A stretch of DNA of 36,314 nt from the IMG/VR virus record IMGVR_UViG_3300024520_000242, positions 1 through 36,314 of that record. The stretch is one strand, 5' to 3'. Shown here in pieces: positions 22,568-30,921 of this stretch. Every line of letters begins with the position of its first letter. The stretch's first letter is position 1. A program made the position numbers and the translations under genes. The notes under the pieces were generated by a model that saw only the letters and a program-made list of their open reading frames with translations, searched no databases and was not told the origin of the DNA. This DNA comes from a virus.

Positions 22568-25500
22568 TGCCTCCTGTCGTCGGTGCTGTCACGACCTTCA
22601 TTGCATCCGCGCTCACCGCCGGATTTACGCAATCGGTAGGGGCCACGCTTTGGGGCTTCGCCCAGCGCGCGCTCATATCGGTCGGGCTTGGCCTTGCGTC
22701 AAGCGCCCTGACGCCCAAGCCCAAATCTCCCAGCTTCAATGATCCGGGCCGGCCGCTGGCTTTCCAGCCTAACCCGGACGCGCCGCGGCAGGTCATCTAT
22801 GGCGAGACGGCCATTGCCGGCCAGATCATCGCCCAGCGCACCTCCTCGAATAACAAATACGCGCACTTTATAGCGGCTCTTGGTGATGGCGGGCCATATG
22901 AGAGCGTCGAGGCCATCCGGCTGAATAACGAGACCGTGACGCTCGACGGGTCCGGTTTTGTTACCGTCCCGTCAAAGTGGGCCGATTCTAAATGCCGGAT
23001 CGAAACCAAGCTCGGGACGGAGAGCCAGACCGCATTTGCAACAGCGGTTTCCGAAATCAGCGACTGGACCAGTGCGCATGCGGGGAAGGGCGTTGCGCTG
23101 GCTCATCTACGCTATGAGTACGACCCGGAAGTCTGGACCAGCGGCATTCCTTCGCCTCTGTTCATCATGCGCGGTCGGCAGGTTTATGACCCGCGCCTCG
23201 ACAGCTCGCCCGGCAATGACCCGACAAATGCCTCGTATATCGCATGGAGCCAAAACCCGGCTTTGTGGGCGCTTGACTACATCCGGGGCGTTGAGACGAA
23301 CGGGACGCGCGTTCTTGGGCTCGGTGTGCCGGATGCCCTGATCGACTGGCAGAGCTTTGCTGACGCTGCAGACGTGTGTGATGAGACGGTCGCGGTGAAG
23401 GCAGGCGGCACAATTGCGCGCTATACTGGCGGCGGCGGAATTGTCTCAGCGGCTGACGATCCGATTGCAGTGCTTGAGGCGATAATGTCGGCTATAGCCG
23501 GCGTTTTGACCACGCGCTCTGGCCTGATCTCGATCTATGCGGGCGAGGCTCAAACCGCAACCGTCACCCTGACTGACGACGATTTGGCCGGGCCGATCCG
23601 CGTGACCGGCGCCCGCTCAATTCGGGAAACGGCCAACGCGGTATCGGTCCAGTATCGCGAACCCTCAGCGGGCTATAATTTCGCGGGAGCGCCGGCCTAT
23701 CGCAATTCGACTTGGGAAACTGAGGACGATGGCGAGGTTTTGTGGGCCGAGCTGCGCTTGCCGTTCACGGATGACCACCGGGTCGCCCAGCGCCTGGCCA
23801 AGATCCACGGCGGCAACAAGCGCGAGCCTCGCGAAATTTCCGCGCGTTACAAGATCAAGGCTATCCAGATACAGGAAGGCGAGGTCTTCACGCTCGACAG
23901 CGACAGCTATGGCTCCGCGGCAAACGGAAAATATCGCGTCATTGCGCGCAAGATCAATCCTGACGGCTCGGTGGACATCACCGCCCGCTCCGAGACTGAC
24001 AGCAAATATGCTTGGACCGCCGCAAGCGAGGAGCAAGACCCGCCCGCCGGCACGGTCGCGGCGGCAACGGCTCCGACCACGGCGACCCCGACCGGCTGGA
24101 GTGTGACGGCAACAGAGGTCAGCGGCCCGCAAGGCGCGGTTCAGTCTGTCCTCAATATTTCGGCTCCGGGCAGCATTGATGCTTCGGTTTTCTCGGTCGA
24201 AATCGAATATCAGCGACAGGCGGGCGCAAGCCTTGGCCTCGATTTTCTTGGCGGTCAGTTTTCCAGCGAAAGCGGGTCCGTTGCCGGCGATAGCGACTAT
24301 ATCCCGCTCGCAACCCTTTCGCGCGCTCAAGCCCTGAACGGCTATCGCATCCCCAACGTCGAGCGCGCGCGGGGCTATTCAATCCGCATTCGATACCGCA
24401 GCTCGTTCTATATCGCTTCGGACTGGCTTACGCTGGAAACGGCGGTCGAACAGGGTGGCGCGGCGATTGCGGCCCCAAGCGGCTGGACTGCTGCCGGATC
24501 CACGCAGGCCAGCGCAGAGGGCTACGCCCGGCCCGTGGTGACAGTCACGGCCCCGACTGCCGGTGTTCCGGCAAGCGCAAGCCTAGTGGCCATCGACATT
24601 CGCAAAACCACAGATTCCGAGTTTTCAGACCAGACGGTTTTGAGCCGAGGCGAAGCGGCGCGCGGCCGGACTATTCAGGCCATTGCGGGAAATAGCTATT
24701 ACGTCCGCGTGCGGTATGGCTCCGATGGGGGCGTTTGGGGACAAGCCCAGATTATCCCGGTCAGCGTGGACGCCACGGGCGCCGTGGCCCTGACGAGCTT
24801 TGCGGTTTCCTCGACATCGCAGACCGCGGGCAGCTTTGCTTTGCCGGGCTTTTCGGCTTCATGGGATGCTCTGTCCGGCGATGATCTGCAGCGCACGCGC
24901 TCGATTGCGGTGCAATACCGGCTGGACGGAACAACCAATGTCACCACGCTCTATGTGGAGGCGGACGAAACGGCCAAAGCCGTAGCCGGCCTGATCGGCG
25001 GGGCTACCTACAATGTCCGGGCGCGGGCTGAAGACGTTTACGGCGGTGGAAGCTGGACGAGCTGGGCTGACGTGACGGTTTCTTCGACCTGGACGGTTGG
25101 CGGGGCCACCTCGGTCGGCTGGTCCGGCGTTGCTGATGATGACGGCAACCGGCCTGAGCCGAATGCGACGCTCGGCGCGACGTGGGGAAGCAACGTCGCC
25201 AGCATTCCGACCGAACTGACAGACGGCCGCATCAGCACGGCCCTTAATGCGTCGGGCGTGCTGCAAACAAATGTCCCTAACGCACAAGTGACCGGCCTTG
25301 GCGCGCTGGCTTTGAAAGCCACAATTGACAGTGCCGGGCTTCTCTCTGATGGCGTGGTGTCCACCGCCAAGCTCGCAAATAACTCAGTTGATGATGACAA
25401 GGTCGCCGCCAACCGGGCCTTCGTTCAAGAGGGTGCGGGTGTTCCGACTGCCACGGCGCGCCGAATCTACAATGACACCACAAACGACGTGATCTGGTAC

Positions 25501-26019
25501 GACGACGGCACGAACATTCGCCGCATTTCTCGCCAGCTCCTCCAAGACAATCTTGGTTCAGATACCGGGTTTAGCGGGACGGCGTACAAAGTGGTTGTTG
25601 CGATTGAGGCGCCGGGTCTTAAAGAGCTGGACGTTCTGCAAGTCACCGACATCACGATCAATTTCCAGTCGCCAAATGAAGCCACTGACGCAGCGGTGGT
25701 CGGGGAGTGGGCCATTGGCATCGTGGACGCTTCGCGCGCGCCGGGCGATGCCTGGATTGGCACCGGAACCGAAAACATCATTCAGGACGGGCGCACCATT
25801 ACTTTCCAGCTTGATGGGGCGAATGTGGTGCTAAATGCTGACGGGTCGAGCGGCTTTGTGAAGCAGCAGGGCGTTAGCGGCGGGGTCGATTATCGCATAC
25901 CAACCGCATACGAAGGCACAGCCCACGTCTGCCTCCTGCTCAAGCTGACAGCAGCAACGACCGACCAGATTTTGCTGGGCGGAACCGGCACGCAAATGTC
26001 GGTCCTTATCTCTCCGTAA
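22567..26019 (+). CDS. Central tail-tip / host-specificity protein (lambda J-like)
   Basis: 1150 residues. The N-terminus has hydrophobic stretches (residues 1-45), then a J-like hub region (RQVIYGETAIAGQIIAQRTS; SRSGLISIYAGEAQTATVTL-like part near 320). From about 480 to 860 there are fibronectin III-like beta repeats, and the C-terminal 250 residues are a beta-rich receptor-binding end with Gly/Thr-rich segments. The ATG at 22567 overlaps the previous stop; a TTG at 22555 is less likely. It should determine host range together with the 15596-16825 fibre. A terminator follows. Confidence 0.85.
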   Translation: MPPVVGAVTTFIASALTAGFTQSVGATLWGFAQRALISVGLGLASSALTPKPKSPSFNDPGRPLAFQPNPDAPRQVIYGETAIAGQIIAQRTSSNNKYAHFIAALGDGGPYESVEAIRLNNETVTLDGSGFVTVPSKWADSKCRIETKLGTESQTAFATAVSEISDWTSAHAGKGVALAHLRYEYDPEVWTSGIPSPLFIMRGRQVYDPRLDSSPGNDPTNASYIAWSQNPALWALDYIRGVETNGTRVLGLGVPDALIDWQSFADAADVCDETVAVKAGGTIARYTGGGGIVSAADDPIAVLEAIMSAIAGVLTTRSGLISIYAGEAQTATVTLTDDDLAGPIRVTGARSIRETANAVSVQYREPSAGYNFAGAPAYRNSTWETEDDGEVLWAELRLPFTDDHRVAQRLAKIHGGNKREPREISARYKIKAIQIQEGEVFTLDSDSYGSAANGKYRVIARKINPDGSVDITARSETDSKYAWTAASEEQDPPAGTVAAATAPTTATPTGWSVTATEVSGPQGAVQSVLNISAPGSIDASVFSVEIEYQRQAGASLGLDFLGGQFSSESGSVAGDSDYIPLATLSRAQALNGYRIPNVERARGYSIRIRYRSSFYIASDWLTLETAVEQGGAAIAAPSGWTAAGSTQASAEGYARPVVTVTAPTAGVPASASLVAIDIRKTTDSEFSDQTVLSRGEAARGRTIQAIAGNSYYVRVRYGSDGGVWGQAQIIPVSVDATGAVALTSFAVSSTSQTAGSFALPGFSASWDALSGDDLQRTRSIAVQYRLDGTTNVTTLYVEADETAKAVAGLIGGATYNVRARAEDVYGGGSWTSWADVTVSSTWTVGGATSVGWSGVADDDGNRPEPNATLGATWGSNVASIPTELTDGRISTALNASGVLQTNVPNAQVTGLGALALKATIDSAGLLSDGVVSTAKLANNSVDDDKVAANRAFVQEGAGVPTATARRIYNDTTNDVIWYDDGTNIRRISRQLLQDNLGSDTGFSGTAYKVVVAIEAPGLKELDVLQVTDITINFQSPNEATDAAVVGEWAIGIVDASRAPGDAWIGTGTENIIQDGRTITFQLDGANVVLNADGSSGFVKQQGVSGGVDYRIPTAYEGTAHVCLLLKLTAATTDQILLGGTGTQMSVLISP

Positions 26020-26024
26020 ATCGC

Positions 26025-26045
26025 GCCGCCTCCGGGCGGCTTTTT
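26025..26045 (+). terminator. Terminator after the tail-tip gene
   Basis: GCCGCC (26025-26030) and GGCGGC (26035-26040) with a TCCG loop are followed by TTTTT. This is a compact, strong rho-independent terminator separating structural and lysis genes. Confidence 0.85.
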
Positions 26046-26065
26046 CATGCCCGAAAGGAACCCCG

Positions 26066-26347
26066 ATGGCTGACCAAAACCATTGGACAGTGAAACGAGA
26101 AGTCACAGTCGGCCACATCTTGACGACCGTGGCGATTTGTTCCGGCCTTGTGGGGCAGTGGTTTCTCATGCAGGCCAAAAACGAGGAGCAAGACCGCGAC
26201 ATTGCGCGCGTCGAAGCTCTGGCGATCCGCAATTCGGCTAGCTTCACATCCATGCAGGAAACGGTTGGCCGGATGGACGAGCGAACGGTTTTCATGGTCG
26301 AGGCCATCAACCGCATCGAACGCAGACAGGAGCGCCCCAATGATTGA
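26066..26347 (+). CDS. One-TM lysis-cassette protein (holin/antiholin-like)
   Basis: 93 residues with one membrane segment (VGHILTTVAICSGLVGQWFL, about 14-33) followed by a charged, coiled-coil C-terminus. AAAGGAA precedes the ATG. It heads the lysis cassette and overlaps the next gene, which has two membrane segments. It may be a class III-type holin, an antiholin, or a phage protein modulating the second holin. Confidence 0.65.
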   Translation: MADQNHWTVKREVTVGHILTTVAICSGLVGQWFLMQAKNEEQDRDIARVEALAIRNSASFTSMQETVGRMDERTVFMVEAINRIERRQERPND

Positions 26348-26564
26348 TCAGGCCCGCACCTGGCAGCGCCCGCTATTCAGCGCTGCGGTTATCGTCTGCC
26401 TTCTATGGGTGACGAGCAAGGTTCCGCCGGAAGGCGCGGTGGCCGCTCTGGTCGCTCTGCTGGTGGCCGGTGGCGCGCTCTACTTCATGCGCGGCATCAT
26501 CGACAAAGGCCAGTTGACCGAGTGGCTGCGGATCTGGAAGGGGCGGGCCGATGCGGATCAGTAA
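26340..26564 (+). CDS. Two-TM holin-like protein
   Basis: 74 residues with two predicted membrane helices (LFSAAVIVCLLWVTS and GAVAALVALLVAGGALYFM) joined by a short loop and ending in a charged tail, a class II holin-like topology. It overlaps the previous gene by 8 nt and the endolysin by 14 nt. It would form the inner-membrane hole that releases the endolysin. Confidence 0.7.
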   Translation: MIDQARTWQRPLFSAAVIVCLLWVTSKVPPEGAVAALVALLVAGGALYFMRGIIDKGQLTEWLRIWKGRADADQ

Positions 26565-26988
26565 GCACTTCACCCTGCCAGAGTTCACCAAGTCCGCGAC
26601 CGCCGCCCGGCGTGGGCTGTCGAACATTCCAGAGCCGGAGCATCTGGCCAACATCAAGGCGCTGGCAATCGGTCTCGAGCAGGTGCGCCGGCTTCTTGGC
26701 GACCAGCCGCTGGAAATCACGTCAGGCTATCGCTCGCCGCTCGTCAACAGGGCCGTGGGTGGCGTTTCGACCAGCGCGCACGCTTTGGGTCATGCGGCCG
26801 ATTTTGCGCATCCTGAAATGACGCCGCTGGAGGTCTGCCAAGCCATCGAAAAAAGCGTGCTCACATTTGATCAGCTTATTCATGAGCCTAACCGGGGCAT
26901 CACGCATATCAGCTTTGACCCGCGCTTGCGCCGTGAGGTCAAGACGCAAGAGGGCGGGCCGGGCTCGCCTGTGCGGTGGGGGCTGTGA
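26551..26988 (+). CDS. Endolysin, M15-type L-alanyl-D-glutamate / D,D-carboxypeptidase-like peptidase
   Basis: 145 residues covering the peptidase M15_3 domain: LEITSGYRSPLVNRAVGG, then SAHALGHAADF with the metal ligands His77 and Asp84, and ITHISF with His119. It cleaves peptidoglycan cross-bridge peptides. There is no signal peptide, so export depends on the holin. GGAAGGGG lies upstream of the ATG. It is followed immediately by spanins. Confidence 0.9.
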   Translation: MRISKHFTLPEFTKSATAARRGLSNIPEPEHLANIKALAIGLEQVRRLLGDQPLEITSGYRSPLVNRAVGGVSTSAHALGHAADFAHPEMTPLEVCQAIEKSVLTFDQLIHEPNRGITHISFDPRLRREVKTQEGGPGSPVRWGL

Positions 26989-27365
26989 TGGGTTTTCTGG
27001 CAAGCGTTTGGGGCAAGGCAATGATGGGGGCTGTCGTGGTGCTGTTTATCGCGGCGGCTTTTTTTTGCTCTCGCTGGGTATCTGCTCGCGAAGACCTTGC
27101 CGACGCCCTCGACGCCACCGCAAAAGCAGAAGCCGAAATCACCCGCACACGGGCCGCTCTGGATGCGGCCGAAGCGAGAGCGCGCGACCGGGCGGCACAG
27201 ACCGCCACACAGCGCCAAGACGAGGAGACCGTAAGAGATGCGCCGGAAACTTACGAATGCGCTTCTAGCCCCGCTGTGCGCGGCGCTCTTGGCATCCTGC
27301 GGGACCGTCGAGCGGGTGATACGCCCGCCGCTGGTGATTCCGCCGTCCCTCCTGAGCTGCGCTGA
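26988..27365 (+). CDS. Inner-membrane spanin, Rz-like
   Basis: 125 residues: one N-terminal membrane anchor (MMGAVVVLFIAAAFFCSRW, about 9-27), a long Ala/Glu-rich coiled coil (30-85) and a Pro-containing tail. The ATG overlaps the endolysin stop (TGATG). With the lipoprotein encoded inside it, it would form the spanin complex that fuses inner and outer membranes at lysis. Confidence 0.8.
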   Translation: MGFLASVWGKAMMGAVVVLFIAAAFFCSRWVSAREDLADALDATAKAEAEITRTRAALDAAEARARDRAAQTATQRQDEETVRDAPETYECASSPAVRGALGILRDRRAGDTPAAGDSAVPPELR

Positions 27366-27507
27366 CTTCCCGGTCGAGCCGGACCCGGACACCGCAAGCG
27401 ATGTGGATCTAGCCGTGTTCATGCTGCGAGGCGAGGACGCATGGCGCGATTGCCGGGACACCTTGGCAGACGTGGCTGATCTGGTCGCCAGCCAGGACAG
27501 CGAGTAG
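27238..27507 (+). CDS. Outer-membrane spanin lipoprotein, Rz1-like
   Basis: 89 residues, starting inside the Rz-like gene in another frame and running past its end (128 nt shared). The signal sequence ends in the lipobox LLASC, followed by a mature protein with proline-rich VIRPPLVIPP. This arrangement is like lambda Rz/Rz1, here partially overlapping. Two further cysteines (near 41 and 71) are present. Confidence 0.8.
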   Translation: MRRKLTNALLAPLCAALLASCGTVERVIRPPLVIPPSLLSCADFPVEPDPDTASDVDLAVFMLRGEDAWRDCRDTLADVADLVASQDSE

Positions 27508-27515
27508 ATCCGCCT

Positions 27516-29303
27516 ATGCCGCGCGGCTCGAACCTCCAAAAAATCACTCAGGACATGGCTGTTGAGGCCCTGCTCGAGTGTAATGGCGCGGTCGCGGCTG
27601 CGGCCCGGCTGATCTATGACAAGCACGGGGTCGAGTACACAGACAGCTCTATGCGCTACCGGCGCGATCTGGCCCGCCGTCAGGGTGTCGAAATCCCGGA
27701 TCCGCCTGTCAATCGTGCCGCGGGCCAGCGCGACCCCGACAGCATGGCAGAGCAGCGCCGCCGCAAAATCGCGGTGGAAGACGGATTGCTCGACGAAGAG
27801 GACGCCCGGCCCATCGCGGATGGACGCATCGACCCTCGTGAGGCGCAAGCGCGTGCGCTGCCCGGCCCGAACGAGGTGGCCACCTATCTGATCACCGGGG
27901 CCGTGAATAATACCCATATTCACCCGGCCTTCTGGCGCAATCTGCAGGCGCTGGCCCGGCACTATGATGCAGAAATCATCGTGCGGCCTATTCACTACAA
28001 TTTGAACGCTTACCGCCGCATGGGCGCTGACACCGAGGACGCTAGCGCAGAGGGTGACGAGATATGGTTTGACCCTGCTGTCAGGCCCTATCTGTCCACC
28101 GACCGCGTGGCTCTGGCGCCGGATTGTCATTTTGCCGGCGATGCGCCGATCACGGCCACCGCGGCAACCCCGCTTTCTGGATATGACACCTTCACCGGTC
28201 GGGCCTCTGGCATATTTGCTTCCACCAAGGTTGAAATGCGGTCAGTCGCCACGATGCGCGCTGAACCGGCCAAGCTGCTGTTTACGACCGGCGCCGTCAC
28301 CCAGCGCAATTATACCGAGACCAAGACCGGCCAGAAAGCCGACCACCACCACACCTACGGGGCCATGCTGGTCGAAGTAGACAGCGCTGGCCGGTGGTGG
28401 CCCCGCCATATCATCGCGGGTGAAGACGGAACCTGCAATGACATCGGCTTGACCGTGCGTGGTGGACGGGTTCGACCGGCAAACAATATCGCGGCGCTGA
28501 CCCCTGGTGACATCCACGTTGCCCAGCTTGACCAATCCATCAGGTCAACGCTTTTCGGTCCCGGCGGCATGGTTGATGTTTTGCGCCCTGCAGAGCTGCA
28601 CCTCCATGATCTGCACGACCACCTCTCACGCTCGCACCACAACGCCCGCGATCCGTTCAAGCTGTTCCAGCTTCGACAGGCGGGCAAGGATAGCGTGCTG
28701 GACGAAGTGCGGGCCGATGCCGACTTCCTGAAATACTGCCATCGTGACTGGCTTCAAACCGTCGTCATCGCCTCGAACCATGATGACCATTTGCGGCGCT
28801 GGGTCACGGATTCCGACTGGAAGTCAGATCCGGTCAACGCGCGCTTCTATCTGCGCTGTGCCGAGCGGATGCTTGGCGCGATCGAGGACAAAGATAACGG
28901 CTTCCATTTGCTGGAATGGGCTTGTCGGGAAATGGGGGCGCCGGGGGCGGCCGTCTTCCTGCAACCGGACCAGTCATGGCAGGTCGAGGGGATTGAATGC
29001 GGGCTGCATGGCGACAAAGGCCCCAACGGGTCGCGCGGCTCGGCTCGCTCTATTGCGAAAACAGGTAGCAAATCCACGATAGGCCACAGCCACAGCGCCG
29101 GAATATTTGAAGGCTGCTGGCAAACCGGCGTTACAGCCGGCACACTGGACGATCTGGATATGGGCTATAACTCTGGCCCGTCCTCGTGGTCGCGCGCTCT
29201 GGTGGCCACCTATCTCGGCGGCAAGCGGACAATGATGATCATGCGCGGGCTGCAATGGCGAGCGGATCGGTCGGAGGGTGTGCGCCAGTGTTCCGCCGCC
29301 TGA
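27516..29303 (+). CDS. Calcineurin-like metallophosphoesterase, resembling phage T5 A1
   Basis: 595 residues. The N-terminal 60 look like a helix-turn-helix (ALLECNGAVAAAARLIYDKH). The C-terminal half has the metallophosphoesterase motifs in order: GDIH (331-334), a His/Asp-rich LHLHDLHDHLSRSHHN (361-376), SNHDDH (420-425), GLHGDKG (496-502) and GHSHS (523-527). These are the metal ligands of a two-metal phosphatase or nuclease. The overall pattern recalls T5 A1, linked to host DNA breakdown, though that identification is from memory. It closes the late operon next to attP, a typical place for cargo genes. Substrate unknown. Confidence 0.75.
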   Translation: MPRGSNLQKITQDMAVEALLECNGAVAAAARLIYDKHGVEYTDSSMRYRRDLARRQGVEIPDPPVNRAAGQRDPDSMAEQRRRKIAVEDGLLDEEDARPIADGRIDPREAQARALPGPNEVATYLITGAVNNTHIHPAFWRNLQALARHYDAEIIVRPIHYNLNAYRRMGADTEDASAEGDEIWFDPAVRPYLSTDRVALAPDCHFAGDAPITATAATPLSGYDTFTGRASGIFASTKVEMRSVATMRAEPAKLLFTTGAVTQRNYTETKTGQKADHHHTYGAMLVEVDSAGRWWPRHIIAGEDGTCNDIGLTVRGGRVRPANNIAALTPGDIHVAQLDQSIRSTLFGPGGMVDVLRPAELHLHDLHDHLSRSHHNARDPFKLFQLRQAGKDSVLDEVRADADFLKYCHRDWLQTVVIASNHDDHLRRWVTDSDWKSDPVNARFYLRCAERMLGAIEDKDNGFHLLEWACREMGAPGAAVFLQPDQSWQVEGIECGLHGDKGPNGSRGSARSIAKTGSKSTIGHSHSAGIFEGCWQTGVTAGTLDDLDMGYNSGPSSWSRALVATYLGGKRTMMIMRGLQWRADRSEGVRQCSAA

Positions 29304-29371
29304 TCAACCGCCTCAAGCAGTGGCGCTATGCCCGGCGGCGCGCGATGTGGCGCAAGTTAACCGGCCTTTGA
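29288..29371 (+). CDS. Possible 27-residue basic peptide
   Basis: A GTG-started frame overlapping the end of the metallophosphoesterase gene encodes MFRRLINRLKQWRYARRRAM and a few more residues, ending in TGA. It is very basic and could be an amphipathic helix. Evidence is limited to an open frame and tight overlap. Confidence 0.3.
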   Translation: MFRRLINRLKQWRYARRRAMWRKLTGL

Positions 29372-29427
29372 TTGCTGGTTATGGGCTGTGTCAGGGATAA
29401 CCGGACAGGGGTTTCCGAGCAAGCGCA

Positions 29428-29446
29428 CTGTGGGTGATTTTGTGGG
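29428..29446. repeat. Left copy of a perfect 19-bp direct repeat (integrase arm-site candidate)
   Basis: CTGTGGGTGATTTTGTGGG is repeated exactly at 29694-29712. Each copy itself has two GTGGG half-motifs 12 bp apart. The copies flank the tRNA-His core at about -140 and +110 from the anticodon loop, comparable with P and P' arm sites of lambda attP. Confidence 0.75.
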
Positions 29447-29575
29447 GACTTTCTGCGGTGTTCCGCGAACGTTCCGCCCCAAACCGCCCTTTTTGGCTGA
29501 TGCGCATGGCCCGCTATTTCAGGCGTTCAGCCCTTTATAGCAGGGCGTGAAGGCCGATTTTCTCCGCTCTGCTGC

Positions 29576-29625
29576 CTAGATTGTGGATCTAGAGGTCTCC
29601 CGTTCAATCCGGGAAGGCGGTACCA
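29576..29625 (+). other. attP: attP core: 3' half of a tRNA-His
   Basis: The sequence folds as the 3' half of a tRNA: anticodon stem CTAGA/TCTAG (29576-29592) with loop TTGTGGA, anticodon GTG (His); variable AGGTC; T stem TCCCG/CGGGA with loop TTCAATC (29598-29614); acceptor strand AGGCGGT, discriminator A, then CCA (29623-29625). No D-arm or 5' acceptor strand is present upstream, so it is not a functional tRNA gene. Discriminator A instead of C fits alphaproteobacterial tRNA-His. The integrase gene ends 17 bp away. Integration would restore the host tRNA. Confidence 0.85.
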
Positions 29626-29641
29626 TTTTCCCCCTTTATAA

Positions 29642-30751
29642 TCAGTCTTTTCCGGGGTTGCCGTCGCGCTCGCCTGCCTCCCCATCGCCCTTGCTGTGGG
29701 TGATTTTGTGGGTAGTCGCTGCAGCGGCCATAGCCTCCAGCGCGTCGGTAACGGCGCTCTCTTCCGGGTGCGCATAGCGTCCGGTCATGGCAATCTGGCT
29801 GTGCCCAAGAAGGTGCTGTGCCGCGCGTAAATCGCCGGTTGCTCTGACGAAGGCCGTGGCGGCATGGTGGCGCCAGTCATGGACCGCCCTGGCGTCGGTG
29901 ATGCCCGCGCGCTTATAGGCCCGCTTCATGGCCGTCTGGAATGTGGCCGGCGGTATCGCCACCAATTCCCCCTCCCGATTTTCCCGAAACCATACCGTGT
30001 CGAGTCCGGCTTCTTTGGCCCGCTTGGCGCGTTCTGCCATCAGTTTACGGTCGCTCTCGATCAGCCTGATTACATGGTCGCCGCCATCTTTGCGGTCGCG
30101 AAGCCAGATTCGCCCGGTCTGCGCATTGAAGGCTGACAGCGAAAACCAGCCCTCCGACATGCGCGCGCCGTAGCGGGCAAAGAATGCCAGGATAAGCCGG
30201 TGATGATCGAGGAGCTGCGCGACCACGGCGGCTTGCTCGTCCGGGGTGAACTCCCGCACCCGGTTTTTGCGTTCTTTAAGCCGGACGGGCTTCCAGTCGA
30301 TTTCCTGAACCTGACACCCGCGCACACGCCGGGCATAGCCGTGAATCGGCCGCATCACGTCGATGATTTCACGGTTTATGGTCGCATTGGCCGGGGCGCG
30401 CTTGTTGTGGGTCTCTTCGGCCCGGCGCGCGGCAATCGCGGCGGCAATGTCCGCGGTAGAAAGCTCGGCTATGTCTTTGGAGAAGTCGAGAACCCGGCGA
30501 CAGACTCGGAGCTGGAAAGCCACGGTGCGCCAGCTTTTGAGGTGCCGGGCGTGGTCGGTAAACCACGCGGTCGCGGCCTCGTTTACGGTAAGCCGTGTCT
30601 GAGCGCTTGTTCCCAGACGGGCAGCGCGGCGGGCTTCGCGCTCGATGTCTTCTGCCTCACGCTTCGACGTACAGCCGGTCGAGGCGCGGTGTCGGATGCC
30701 CGCTTGCCAAAACTCATACCAGTAGACGCGCCCTCGCTTGTAGACCCCCAC
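29642..30751 (-). CDS. int: Tyrosine recombinase integrase
   Basis: 369 residues. N-terminal arm-binding region MGVYKRGRVYWYEFWQAGIR (1-50), SAM-like core-binding domain (about 55-150), catalytic domain (165-345) with Arg197 (GARMSE), Lys221 (DRKDGG), His291-x-x-Arg294 (HDWRHH), His317 (LLGHSQ) and Tyr326 (GRYAH). It recombines attP with the host tRNA-His gene. The start at 30751 lies inside the excisionase gene; the typical YKRGRVYWYEFW beginning supports it. The end of the gene contains one copy of the 19-bp arm repeat. Confidence 0.95.
   Translation of the reverse strand: MGVYKRGRVYWYEFWQAGIRHRASTGCTSKREAEDIEREARRAARLGTSAQTRLTVNEAATAWFTDHARHLKSWRTVAFQLRVCRRVLDFSKDIAELSTADIAAAIAARRAEETHNKRAPANATINREIIDVMRPIHGYARRVRGCQVQEIDWKPVRLKERKNRVREFTPDEQAAVVAQLLDHHRLILAFFARYGARMSEGWFSLSAFNAQTGRIWLRDRKDGGDHVIRLIESDRKLMAERAKRAKEAGLDTVWFRENREGELVAIPPATFQTAMKRAYKRAGITDARAVHDWRHHAATAFVRATGDLRAAQHLLGHSQIAMTGRYAHPEESAVTDALEAMAAAATTHKITHSKGDGEAGERDGNPGKD
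29694..29712. repeat. Right copy of the 19-bp direct repeat, inside the 3' end of int
   Basis: Identical to 29428-29446 over 19 bp. It codes for part of the integrase C-terminal tail (near THKITHSKG). Being both coding and perfectly conserved suggests selection as a DNA site. Confidence 0.75.
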
Positions 30752-30918
30752 TGCTTGCGACCTTCCTCGAATGCCTTCACATCGTCCGGGTCATAGCGGA
30801 TCGACCGCCGACCCAGAACAATGCGGGGCAGCTCACCACTGGCGCTGATTGCGCGCAAGGTCTTTCGATCCACCAGCAGGCGGTGGCAGACCTGTTGTAT
30901 GGTGAGCAGAGACGCCAT
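30583..30918 (-). CDS. xis: Excisionase / DNA-binding HTH protein, overlapping int
   Basis: 111 residues. The first 55 form a MerR/AlpA-type winged helix-turn-helix: LTIQQVCHRLLVDRKTLRAI, then SGELPRIVLGRRSIRYDPDD. The last 50 residues, read over the start of int, are low in predicted structure and may be a by-product of the overlap. The gene overlaps int by 169 bp, much more than in lambda. It would direct recombination toward excision; alternatively it regulates the operon. Confidence 0.7.
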   Translation of the reverse strand: MASLLTIQQVCHRLLVDRKTLRAISASGELPRIVLGRRSIRYDPDDVKAFEEGRKQWGSTSEGASTGMSFGKRASDTAPRPAVRRSVRQKTSSAKPAALPVWEQALRHGLP

Positions 30919-30921
30919 TGG

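Noticed and set aside
29576-29625. Functional phage tRNA-His gene
   Set aside because: Only the anticodon arm, T arm and 3' acceptor strand are present; there is no D arm or 5' acceptor strand upstream. Its place beside int explains it as attP.
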